Of a DNA stretch of 16,506 bases, positions 1 through 6,397 are shown piece by piece; within the stretch, counting starts at the first letter, position 1, and every line of letters begins with the position of its first letter. The notes under the pieces were generated by a model. The model was not told the origin of the DNA. It saw only the letters and a program-made list of their open reading frames with translations, and did not search any database. The translations under genes and the position numbers were made by a program. Origin of the DNA: an uncultured Jeotgalicoccus sp. (GTDB taxonomy: Bacteria > Bacillota > Bacilli > Staphylococcales > Salinicoccaceae); the NCBI GenBank assembly GCA_947631305.1, contig CANRKV010000017.1, forward strand, positions 1 to 16,506, given 5' to 3'.

Positions 1-151
1 GCTAAATGGTATCGGCGAGAAAAAAGCGCAGGCAATTTTAACGTACCGTGAAGAACAGGGATTATTCGGCACACTGGAAGATTTAAAAAATATACCCGGC
101 ATCGGTGACAAAACATTTGAAAATCTGAAGCCGTATATCACTATAAACTGA
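1..151 (+). CDS. comEA: ComEA C-terminus (partial), competence DNA receptor
   Basis: This is the last 49 codons of a gene that begins before the window, read in the frame starting at base 2 and ending with TGA at 149-151. The peptide carries two helix-hairpin-helix signatures, LNGIGEKKAQAI near its start and IPGIGDKTFENL near its end. That tandem pair is typical of the DNA-binding domain of ComEA, the membrane-anchored receptor that captures double-stranded DNA outside the cell and passes it to the ComEC channel. The membrane anchor and linker lie outside the window. comEB follows after 9 bases, and comEA-comEB-comEC is the standard Firmicutes order, which supports ComEA over other helix-hairpin-helix proteins. 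Confidence 0.9.
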   Translation, partial: LNGIGEKKAQAILTYREEQGLFGTLEDLKNIPGIGDKTFENLKPYITIN

Positions 152-160
152 GGTGGCATT

Positions 161-622
161 ATGCGTATAAATTGGCATGAATATTTTATGGCACAGGCAA
201 TGCTGCTGTCGCTCCGTTCCACATGTGAGCGGCTGAGCGTCGGCGCAACTATCGTAAAAGACAACCGTATTATCGCAGGCGGATACAACGGTTCCGTTTC
301 CGGTGAAGTCCATTGTGTGGATGAAGGATGCTACGTTGAAGACGGTCATTGCATCAGAACCATTCACGCAGAAATTAACGGGCTTCTTCAATGTTCTAAA
401 TTCGGTGTCTCAACAGAAGGCGCGTCCGTATATGTCACTCATTTTCCATGTGTGAACTGTACAAAAGCATTGATTCAGGCAGGTATTAAAAATATATACT
501 ACCGTGCCGATTATAAAAATCACCCGTACGCTATTGAATTGTTAAATAAAAATAATGTTCATTATGAACTGATCGAGCTTGACAATCGAAAGCTTAATAC
601 GTATTTCGAGTCGATAAAATGA
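161..622 (+). CDS. comEB: ComEB, dCMP deaminase family protein
   Basis: A 153-residue zinc-dependent deoxycytidylate deaminase family protein. The catalytic and metal-binding residues are visible: H69-A70-E71 (the HAE motif with the proton-shuttling Glu) and P96-C97-V-N-C100 (PCxxC). Family members convert dCMP to dUMP for thymidylate synthesis. The protein lies in the comE operon, but in Bacillus ComEB is not needed for DNA uptake itself (family knowledge). The start ATG has the Shine-Dalgarno AGGTGG at 151-156. The stop overlaps the comEC start as ATGA at 619-622, so the two are probably translationally coupled. The length is normal for the short ComEB form, and additional Cys and His residues at 52-64 (HC, C57, HC) may bind a second zinc, as in related dCMP deaminases. 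Confidence 0.92.
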   Translation: MRINWHEYFMAQAMLLSLRSTCERLSVGATIVKDNRIIAGGYNGSVSGEVHCVDEGCYVEDGHCIRTIHAEINGLLQCSKFGVSTEGASVYVTHFPCVNCTKALIQAGIKNIYYRADYKNHPYAIELLNKNNVHYELIELDNRKLNTYFESIK

Positions 623-2877
623 TATTATTTTATCTCTTTATATCAATTATTGCCGGATGTACCATAATTAAAAGCCCATTACTGGGCTTATTTTTTTATG
701 CAATTTTACTGTACAGCTGTCATTTAAAAGGGGGGAGTCTGTTATATAAAGCTGTGCTGACTTTAACAGCGGCAGCCGCTGCACTCATTTATTTTAACGA
801 AGATGCTGTTCTCGATGACAGTGTGCTCGATTATATTGTTATCGAGGATTATAAGTATTACACTGACAGTCTTCATTACATCGTCAGTAATAACGACAGA
901 ACTTTTGAGCTGTATGATGATGCAGGAAGTACCCGTCTCGATATCGGCAGTACATGCAGAGGCAGCATGACGGTTACGATACCGGAGGAACAACGTAATT
1001 TTATTAAGAAAGATGCTCTAGAGTCACTGAAAATCAATGAACTCGCCGGCAGAATATACTTAAATGACACCGCTGAGCTGACATGTGAACCTGGCAGTTT
1101 AACTTTCAGTCAACAACTCAGTAATATCAGATATGCATATATGTCAAAAGTACTGAATGCGACTGTCTATGATTACAAATTCGATATTTTAACACTGTCA
1201 ATCGGCAATAAAAATTATATCAGTCCGGACTTTTTTGATGCACTGCAAAAGCTCGGTATATACCATCTGTATGTAATTTCCGGTACCCACGTTGCATTTT
1301 TAAGTGCGGTTATTTTTGGTATTTTAAAATATTTCCGGCTGCCGCTCAATATGATTAAAATTATTATTATTATTTCATTGATCTTTTTCCTGTTTTTAAA
1401 CTTCTTTTCCCCGAGTGTGCTCCGTGCTGTATTTATGGGTGTGCTGCTTCTGGTCTGCTCCTTTTTTAAGAAAAAACCTTATCTCGCAATTATCTCTTTA
1501 AGCGCTATTATTCAAATTCTGATTAATCCATATGTAATTTTTCATGCCGGATTTCAGCTGTCCTATGTGACTACATATTTTATCCTGCTGACACGTCCAA
1601 TGTTTATGCATTACAGCAGTATTATTCAGCTTGTGCTGATCACAGTTATCAGTGAGCTCTCGACGCTGGTAATCGTGTTAATCCATTTTAATGAAATCAG
1701 CATCAGCGGTCTGATATTGAATATAGTTTTCGTACCCGTCTTCTCATTTATTATTTTTCCGAGCGTGATAATTTTTAATCTGCTTATATTTTTACAGTTT
1801 CCGCCGGTTTTAAATGAGCTGTATCATTATATATACTCGCTGCTGAAGAGCAGTATTTATTTTATTTCAGATGCATTTAAACACCGGCTGCCTGTTAAAA
1901 ACCTGTCCAGTATTGCTATTATCATTCTGCTCTTTTTAACTTACCGTCTGACAGTAAATGTTTTACAATTCAATGCCAAAAAAATACTGCTGTGTATCAC
2001 TATTTTTATTAGTGTACTCGGTGTTAATCATCAGCGCTTAAATACGGAATTTACGCTCACAATGGTTGATGTCGGCCAGGGAGATGCATTTGTTATACAG
2101 GACCACAGAAACTATAAAACCGTTCTGATCGATACAGGCGGTGCGTATAAGCATGATGACAGCACTATTAATTTAAGCGATAAAACGCTGCTGCCTTATT
2201 TAAAAGAGCAGGGGATAGATTTTATAGATTTAGTTATAATCAGTCATCTGGATCTTGATCACAGCGGTGAAGCCATTAATATACTGGAGAAAAAAGAAGT
2301 TGGAAATATTATTATGAATACAGAAGATGTTAAATTTGATGAGTGGGCGATGCAGCTGAGTCCCGCACAGCAGTCTCTAATTGCCGACAGCAGCGGACTT
2401 TCTAAATTCAGTGTCGGTGATATTCATTTTGAAAATTTCTTGCGTGATGATGAGTCTCTTGACTCGAACGAGCAGTCTGTCGTGTTAAAAGCGCACTTAA
2501 ATCACTTCAGTATTTTATTTACAGGCGATGTTGGGCTCGGGACTGAAGAGAAGCTTGTATCACTGTATAATTTAAAGAGTGATATTTTAAAAGTAGGGCA
2601 TCACGGGAGTGATACATCGAGCGGTGAAAGTTTTATTGATAAGGTAAGTCCAAAAATCTCATTGATTTCAGCCGGGGTGAATAACCGTTACGGTCACCCT
2701 CATGACAGTGTCATGGAAAGATTGGAACCGAGCAGAATTATCAGTACAAATGCTAAGGGAATGGTGGAGTTTAAGATAAATCATGATACAATATGTATCC
2801 GTGCAAAATTTAGTGAGCACGGTGAAGAGTGTCTGAAAAAAGACATAAAAAAAGAGCCGGAAGACCGGCCCCAATGA
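619..2877 (+). CDS. comEC: ComEC/Rec2 DNA-uptake channel
   Basis: A 752-residue polytopic membrane protein that is thought to form the channel for single-stranded DNA entry during transformation. Hydrophobic segments occupy about residues 1-60, followed by an extracellular OB-like region at about 65-165. The competence domain with many membrane helices spans about 190-475 and carries the motif HLYVISGTH (216-224). The C-terminal part, about 478-730, is a metallo-beta-lactamase-like domain with MVDVGQGDA (482-490), LIDTGG (503-508), SHLDLDH (542-548), FTGD (634-637) and VGHHGS (659-664). The metal ligands therefore appear intact and the gene looks functional. The length is close to that of B. 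subtilis ComEC. The ATG overlaps the comEB stop. Two oddities are a terminator-like hairpin at codons 18-27 and a 3' end that doubles as the terminator of the opposing yqzM gene. Confidence 0.95.
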   Translation: MILFYLFISIIAGCTIIKSPLLGLFFYAILLYSCHLKGGSLLYKAVLTLTAAAAALIYFNEDAVLDDSVLDYIVIEDYKYYTDSLHYIVSNNDRTFELYDDAGSTRLDIGSTCRGSMTVTIPEEQRNFIKKDALESLKINELAGRIYLNDTAELTCEPGSLTFSQQLSNIRYAYMSKVLNATVYDYKFDILTLSIGNKNYISPDFFDALQKLGIYHLYVISGTHVAFLSAVIFGILKYFRLPLNMIKIIIIISLIFFLFLNFFSPSVLRAVFMGVLLLVCSFFKKKPYLAIISLSAIIQILINPYVIFHAGFQLSYVTTYFILLTRPMFMHYSSIIQLVLITVISELSTLVIVLIHFNEISISGLILNIVFVPVFSFIIFPSVIIFNLLIFLQFPPVLNELYHYIYSLLKSSIYFISDAFKHRLPVKNLSSIAIIILLFLTYRLTVNVLQFNAKKILLCITIFISVLGVNHQRLNTEFTLTMVDVGQGDAFVIQDHRNYKTVLIDTGGAYKHDDSTINLSDKTLLPYLKEQGIDFIDLVIISHLDLDHSGEAINILEKKEVGNIIMNTEDVKFDEWAMQLSPAQQSLIADSSGLSKFSVGDIHFENFLRDDESLDSNEQSVVLKAHLNHFSILFTGDVGLGTEEKLVSLYNLKSDILKVGHHGSDTSSGESFIDKVSPKISLISAGVNNRYGHPHDSVMERLEPSRIISTNAKGMVEFKINHDTICIRAKFSEHGEECLKKDIKKEPEDRPQ
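672..697 (+). terminator. Terminator-like hairpin inside the 5' end of comEC
   Basis: AAGCCCA (672-678), loop TTAC, and TGGGCTT (683-689) form a perfect 7-bp stem containing a GGGC block. It is followed by A and then seven T (691-697). This is the layout of an intrinsic terminator on the coding strand, only about 55 bases into comEC. It encodes K18-SPLLGL-F-F, so protein constraint could explain part of it. Whether it stops RNA polymerase when ribosomes cover it is unknown. Confidence 0.4.
2847..2869 (-). terminator. Intrinsic terminator of yqzM, embedded in comEC
   Basis: Read on the minus strand, GCCGG, loop TCTT and CCGGC (plus-strand 2856-2869) are followed by TC and then seven T (2847-2853). 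The hairpin begins 17 bases after the yqzM stop codon. On the plus strand there is no T tract after it, so it should act only for yqzM. The same bases encode the last residues of ComEC (about KKEPEDR). Confidence 0.7.
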
Positions 2878-2886
2878 TTCTATCGA

Positions 2887-3021
2887 TTATCCTGCAACGA
2901 TAGCGAATACTTGTGGAATGATGTAAATTACAGCAAGTGCCACAAATCCAACTATGAAAGCAAGACCAGCATCGATAACGTCATTATTTTTTGACTGAAC
3001 ATTTTTCTCAAACTTATTCAT
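2887..3021 (-). CDS. yqzM: YqzM family small membrane protein
   Basis: A 44-residue protein beginning MNKFEKNVQSKNNDVIDAG, followed by one hydrophobic segment at about residues 17-43. The short polar N-terminus with FEKNVQSKNND, then a single transmembrane helix, matches the YqzM family. In B. subtilis yqzM also lies between comEC and holA (from memory), so synteny supports the call. The function is unknown. The start is set by AGGGGG (plus-strand 3029-3034), 7 bases upstream of the ATG; a longer in-frame extension upstream has no such site and runs through the promoter region. The gene is tail to tail with comEC, with 9 bases between the stop codons, and head to head with holA. Confidence 0.87.
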   Translation of the reverse strand: MNKFEKNVQSKNNDVIDAGLAFIVGFVALAVIYIIPQVFAIVAG

Positions 3022-3048
3022 GTAATTACCCCCTAAACACTTACCTAC

Positions 3049-3054
3049 AGTATA
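3049..3054 (-). promoter_or_regulatory. Possible -10 element for yqzM
   Basis: On the minus strand TATACT lies 15 bases before the yqzM ribosome-binding site, which would give a leader of about 20 bases. No good -35 hexamer lies 16-18 bases upstream; that stretch overlaps the holA -10. The position is plausible but the promoter is weakly supported. Confidence 0.35.
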
Positions 3055-3075
3055 GGCTAATTTTAAATAAAAAGC

Positions 3076-3081
3076 TATAAT
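3076..3081 (+). promoter_or_regulatory. Possible -10 element for holA
   Basis: A consensus TATAAT stands 28 bases before the holA ATG, giving a leader of roughly 20 bases before the TAAGGAG ribosome-binding site at 3096-3102. The best -35 at normal spacing (TAGGCT, 3053-3058) matches the consensus at only three bases. The element faces away from the yqzM promoter, and the two promoters interlock within about 35 bases. Confidence 0.5.
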
Positions 3082-3109
3082 AGATTTATAAACTTTAAGG
3101 AGATTATTT

Positions 3110-4072
3110 ATGGAATTGCTGCAGCTTCTGTATGGCACTAATATTATCCGCATAGAAGATAAAATAAAAAGTATTGCCAAAGAATACGTCGGAACTCTCG
3201 ACGATTTTAACTATACAAAAATAAATTTTAAAGATACCACCGTTGAGCAGATTGTTGAAGAGGCGCAGACGCTGCCGTTTCTTGCTGACAGAAAAGTTAT
3301 CGTCGTTGAAGAAGCGATTCTTTTTACGGCTCAGAAAACGGGAACAGCTGTGAATCATAATATTGATCTGCTGATTGATTATATTAAAAATAAAAGCGAT
3401 GATACACTGATTATCTTTACTGTTATTACCGAGAAGCTTGATAAGCGTAAAAAAATTACAAAATTGATGGCCGAACGTGGTAAACAGATAGAGATTAATG
3501 AAATGAACGAACAGGAATTAACGAACTACGTCCGGACTGTGCTGGACCGTAACGATATAGAAATTTCTACAGAAGCGCTGAATCTGCTGCTTGAAAAAAC
3601 AAGCTATAAGTATGAGGCTGTACATAATGAAGTCACGAAATTAGTCTTGTATGCTGATGGAAACATTACAGTTGAGGACGTTGAAAGTGCAGTCAGCGTG
3701 TCACTTGAACAAAACGTCTTTCTGCTGACGGATTTCATCTTAAAAAATGAAAAGCCGAAAGCAGTTAATTTAGTACGTGAACTTATTTTACAAAAGGAAG
3801 AACCGATGAAACTGCTTCATCTTGTTATCGGTCAGTTCAGACTGTTGTATCAGGTGAAGATTTTAAACGGAGAAGGGTATCAGGAAGATAATATTGCAAA
3901 AACGCTGAAAGTCCATCCGTACAGAGTTAAACTTGCACTCAGACACACCAGAAAATACCCGCTGGACGCGCTGCTGGAGAAAATGGTTATATGCCGTGAC
4001 ATCGATTACAAGTTCAAATCAAGTTATCTCGACCGCAACGCTTTGTTTGAATTATTTATACTGGAGATATAA
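3110..4072 (+). CDS. holA: DNA polymerase III subunit delta
   Basis: A 320-residue protein matching the Gram-positive HolA (YqeN) family. This delta subunit of the clamp-loader complex opens the beta sliding clamp and helps load it on DNA during replication. Recognisable parts are the N-terminal LYGTNIIRIEDKI (residues 7-19), the segment LPFLADRKVIVVEEA (about 56-70) characteristic of the first domain, a central helical domain, and a C-terminal collar domain ending YLDRNALFELFILEI. The start ATG is preceded at 7 bases by TAAGGAG. Synteny (after comEC, before rpsT and lepA) is exactly as expected. It ends at a bidirectional terminator facing rpsT. Confidence 0.93.
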   Translation: MELLQLLYGTNIIRIEDKIKSIAKEYVGTLDDFNYTKINFKDTTVEQIVEEAQTLPFLADRKVIVVEEAILFTAQKTGTAVNHNIDLLIDYIKNKSDDTLIIFTVITEKLDKRKKITKLMAERGKQIEINEMNEQELTNYVRTVLDRNDIEISTEALNLLLEKTSYKYEAVHNEVTKLVLYADGNITVEDVESAVSVSLEQNVFLLTDFILKNEKPKAVNLVRELILQKEEPMKLLHLVIGQFRLLYQVKILNGEGYQEDNIAKTLKVHPYRVKLALRHTRKYPLDALLEKMVICRDIDYKFKSSYLDRNALFELFILEI

Positions 4073-4082
4073 AAGACAAAAT

Positions 4083-4110
4083 AAAAAAACCTTCAAAAGA
4101 AGGTTTTTTT
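4083..4110. terminator. Bidirectional terminator between holA and rpsT
   Basis: Seven A followed by CCTTC (4083-4094), loop AAAA (4095-4098), then GAAGG followed by seven T (4099-4110). The structure has a T tract on both strands, so it can stop holA transcription on the plus strand and rpsT transcription on the minus strand. It begins 10 bases after the holA stop and ends 1 base from the rpsT stop. Confidence 0.9.
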
Positions 4111-4111
4111 A

Positions 4112-4357
4112 TTAGTTAGCCATTAATTTTGATTTAAGACGGCTTGCTTTGTTAGCATGAACCTGGTTACTTTTAGTAGCTTTGTCAATAAGTTTGACAG
4201 CTTTAGAAACTAACTCAGTTTTGTTCTCAGCGTTTTCGCTTTTAGCAGCTTCAGCTTGTTTCACTGCAGTACGCATAGCGTTTTTCTGAGCGATGTTAAG
4301 GTTTTGAGCAGCTTCGCTAGTTCTAACACGTTTGATTGATGATTTAATGTTTGGCAT
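4112..4357 (-). CDS. rpsT: 30S ribosomal protein S20
   Basis: An 81-residue, lysine- and alanine-rich protein starting MPNIKSSIKRVRTSE and ending KASRLKSKLMAN. This is the characteristic S20 sequence, a three-helix bundle that binds 16S rRNA early in small-subunit assembly. The start ATG is chosen because S20 begins MPNIKS and because a near-perfect Shine-Dalgarno, GGAGGTGA (plus-strand 4362-4369), lies 4 bases upstream. A longer in-frame reading from 4435 has no support. The gene is transcribed opposite to its neighbours from its own promoter, and its leader contains a 16-bp palindrome. Confidence 0.97.
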   Translation of the reverse strand: MPNIKSSIKRVRTSEAAQNLNIAQKNAMRTAVKQAEAAKSENAENKTELVSKAVKLIDKATKSNQVHANKASRLKSKLMAN

Positions 4358-4374
4358 AATGTCACCTCCGACAT

Positions 4375-4390
4375 AAAGTTGTACAACTTT
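4375..4390. repeat. Perfect 16-bp palindrome in the rpsT leader
   Basis: AAAGTTGTACAACTTT is fully self-complementary. It lies downstream of the rpsT promoter and 5 bases upstream of its Shine-Dalgarno. In RNA it could form a 6-bp stem with a GUAC loop, and in DNA it could be a dimeric operator. No known regulator was recognised. Confidence 0.6.
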
Positions 4391-4406
4391 TATTGCAACA
4401 ACAGAT

Positions 4407-4435
4407 ATTTTACCAAATCTAAGCTTATTATGCAA
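4407..4435 (-). promoter_or_regulatory. Sigma-A promoter of rpsT
   Basis: Read on the minus strand: -35 TTGCAT (plus-strand 4430-4435), a 17-base spacer, and -10 TAAAAT (4407-4412). The predicted start near 4400 gives a leader of about 43 bases before the rpsT ATG. The layout is near consensus, as expected for a ribosomal protein gene. Confidence 0.8.
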
Positions 4436-4453
4436 TAATCAATCCGAAATGAA

Positions 4454-4482
4454 TTGAAGTTAGTGCTATGCATTGATATAAT
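4454..4482 (+). promoter_or_regulatory. Sigma-A promoter of lepA
   Basis: -35 TTGAAG (4454-4459), a 17-base spacer, and consensus -10 TATAAT (4477-4482). The predicted start is near 4489, about 30 bases before the lepA ATG. It diverges from the rpsT promoter; the two -35 boxes are 18 bases apart. Confidence 0.82.
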
Positions 4483-4519
4483 TATAACATTGTAAACATG
4501 AAGAGAGTTGGATTTTTTA

Positions 4520-6343
4520 ATGAACAATATGGAACGTTTGAAAAGACAGGAAAATATAAGGAACTTCTCTATCATTGCTCATATAGATCACGGCAAGTCA
4601 TCTTTGGCTGATAGGTTACTGGAAAATACACGCTCGGTTGAAGGCCGGGATATGAAAGCACAGCTTTTAGATTCAATGGATATTGAAAGAGAACGCGGTA
4701 TTACTATCAAACTGAATGCTGTCCGCTTAAAATATACAGCTGAAGACGGGGAAGAATATACTTTCCACCTGATAGATACACCGGGGCACGTCGACTTTAC
4801 TTATGAAGTGTCGCGCTCGCTTGCGGCATGTGAAGGCGCAGTGCTCGTTGTCGATGCAGCTCAGGGTATTGAAGCCCAGACGCTTGCAAACGTCTACCTC
4901 GCACTTGATAATGACCTGGAACTGATTCCGGTCGTTAACAAAATTGATTTGCCTGCTGCAGATCCGGACAGAGTAGCAGCAGAAGTCGAAGATGTTATCG
5001 GTCTGCCGAAAGAAGATGCAATTTACGCATCAGCAAAAGCAAATATTGGTATCGAAGCAATTCTTGAACGTATTGTAAAAGACGTTCCGGCACCGGACGG
5101 CGACCCGGAAGCGCCGTTAAAAGCACTTATTTTTGACTCTGTTTTCGACCCGTACCGCGGCGTAATTTCTTCAATCAGAATTGTTGACGGTACTGTTAAG
5201 GCAGGCGATAAAATCCGTATGATGTCGTCAGGCAAGGAATTCGAAGTAAACGAAGTCGGTATCAATACACCGAAACAGCTTGCTGTTGAAGAATTAACAG
5301 TTGGAGATGTTGGATATATTTCCGCATCGATTAAAAAAGTTGGAGATTCAATGGTCGGTGATACGATAACCGGTGCAGAAAACCCCGCTGAAGTACCGCT
5401 GCAGGGTTACAAGAAGATGAACCCGATGGTCTTCTGCGGAATGTATCCGATTGATTCTTCAAAGTACAACGATCTGCGTGAAGCACTTGAAAAACTGGAG
5501 TTAAATGACTCATCACTTCAGTACGAGCCCGAAACATCACAGGCATTAGGCTTCGGTTTCCGTACAGGGTTTTTAGGTCTTCTGCATATGGAAATTGTTC
5601 AGGAGCGTATCGAAAGAGAATTCGGCATTGATTTAATCGCTACAGCACCTTCTGTTATTTACAGTGTTGATTTAACAGACGGCAGCACAATCAGAGTGGA
5701 TAACCCGGCACAGATGCCGGACCCTCAAAAAACTGAACGTATTGAAGAGCCGTACGTTAAAGCACAGATTATGGTGCCAAATGATTACGTTGGAGCTGTA
5801 ATGGAGTTGTGCCAGAGAAAACGCGGTAACTTTATGACGATGGATTATCTGGATGATGTGCGCGTTAACATTATTTATGAAATTCCTTTATCTGAAATAG
5901 TATTCGACTTCTTCGATCAGCTTAAATCGCATACGAAAGGCTACGCATCACTTGATTACGACTTTATCGGCTATAAGGAATCCAAACTTGTGAAGATGGA
6001 TATTCTTCTGAACGCTGAAAAAGTAGATGCGCTGAGCTTTATAGTACATAAGGACTTTGCTTATGACCGCGGTAAAGCAATCGTTGAGAAATTGAAAAAA
6101 ATTATCCCGAGACAGCAGTTTGAAGTGCCGATTCAGGCAGCTATCGGACAGAAAATTGTGTCCCGTACGAACATTAAATCGATGGGTAAAAACGTACTGT
6201 CGAAATGTTACGGTGGAGATATCACCCGTAAGAAGAAACTTTTAGAGAAACAAAAAGAAGGTAAAAAGAAAATGAAAGCAGTAGGTAACGTAGAGATACC
6301 TCAGGAAGCTTTCCTGGCTGTACTAAAAATGGATGAAGATTAA
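4520..6343 (+). CDS. lepA: Elongation factor 4 (LepA), translational GTPase
   Basis: A 607-residue GTPase of the LepA/EF4 family, thought to act on ribosomes during elongation or initiation. The GTP-binding motifs are intact: AHIDHGKSS (20-28), the G2 region ERERGITIK (56-64), DTPGH (86-90), NKID (140-143), and a G5-like SAK after YA. Domains II and III follow, and the LepA-specific C-terminal domain contains MGKNVLSKCYGGDITRKKK, which marks it as LepA rather than EF-G. The ATG at 4520 gives MNNMERLKRQEN, aligning with the staphylococcal start and giving the same 607-residue length as I recall for S. aureus. An upstream in-frame TTG at 4508 directly abuts GAGAG, which is too close to serve as its ribosome-binding site. 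From the ATG that GAGAG is 12 bases away, so the site is weak. Confidence 0.96.
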   Translation: MNNMERLKRQENIRNFSIIAHIDHGKSSLADRLLENTRSVEGRDMKAQLLDSMDIERERGITIKLNAVRLKYTAEDGEEYTFHLIDTPGHVDFTYEVSRSLAACEGAVLVVDAAQGIEAQTLANVYLALDNDLELIPVVNKIDLPAADPDRVAAEVEDVIGLPKEDAIYASAKANIGIEAILERIVKDVPAPDGDPEAPLKALIFDSVFDPYRGVISSIRIVDGTVKAGDKIRMMSSGKEFEVNEVGINTPKQLAVEELTVGDVGYISASIKKVGDSMVGDTITGAENPAEVPLQGYKKMNPMVFCGMYPIDSSKYNDLREALEKLELNDSSLQYEPETSQALGFGFRTGFLGLLHMEIVQERIEREFGIDLIATAPSVIYSVDLTDGSTIRVDNPAQMPDPQKTERIEEPYVKAQIMVPNDYVGAVMELCQRKRGNFMTMDYLDDVRVNIIYEIPLSEIVFDFFDQLKSHTKGYASLDYDFIGYKESKLVKMDILLNAEKVDALSFIVHKDFAYDRGKAIVEKLKKIIPRQQFEVPIQAAIGQKIVSRTNIKSMGKNVLSKCYGGDITRKKKLLEKQKEGKKKMKAVGNVEIPQEAFLAVLKMDED

Positions 6344-6351
6344 CAACACCA

Positions 6352-6385
6352 AGAGGAGAAATCATTTGATTTCTCCTCTAATTTT
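6352..6385 (+). terminator. Hairpin between lepA and hemW, possible weak terminator
   Basis: A perfect 13-bp inverted repeat (6352-6364 with 6367-6379, arms AGAGGAGAAATCA and its complement) is followed by AATTTT. The stem is long but the U tract is short, so it may be a partial terminator, an attenuator or an mRNA stabiliser. It ends 6 bases before the hemW ribosome-binding site. Confidence 0.5.
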
Positions 6386-6397
6386 AGGAGGAATTTA

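Noticed and set aside
2880..2903. CTATCG/CGATAG inverted repeat as a forward terminator of comEC
   Set aside because: The stem is 6 bp with a 12-base loop and no T tract, and it lies within the yqzM coding end.
4508..4519. TTG at 4508 as the lepA start, adding four residues
   Set aside because: The only purine-rich site (GAGAG) abuts the TTG, and the ATG at 4520 gives the family-typical N-terminus and length.
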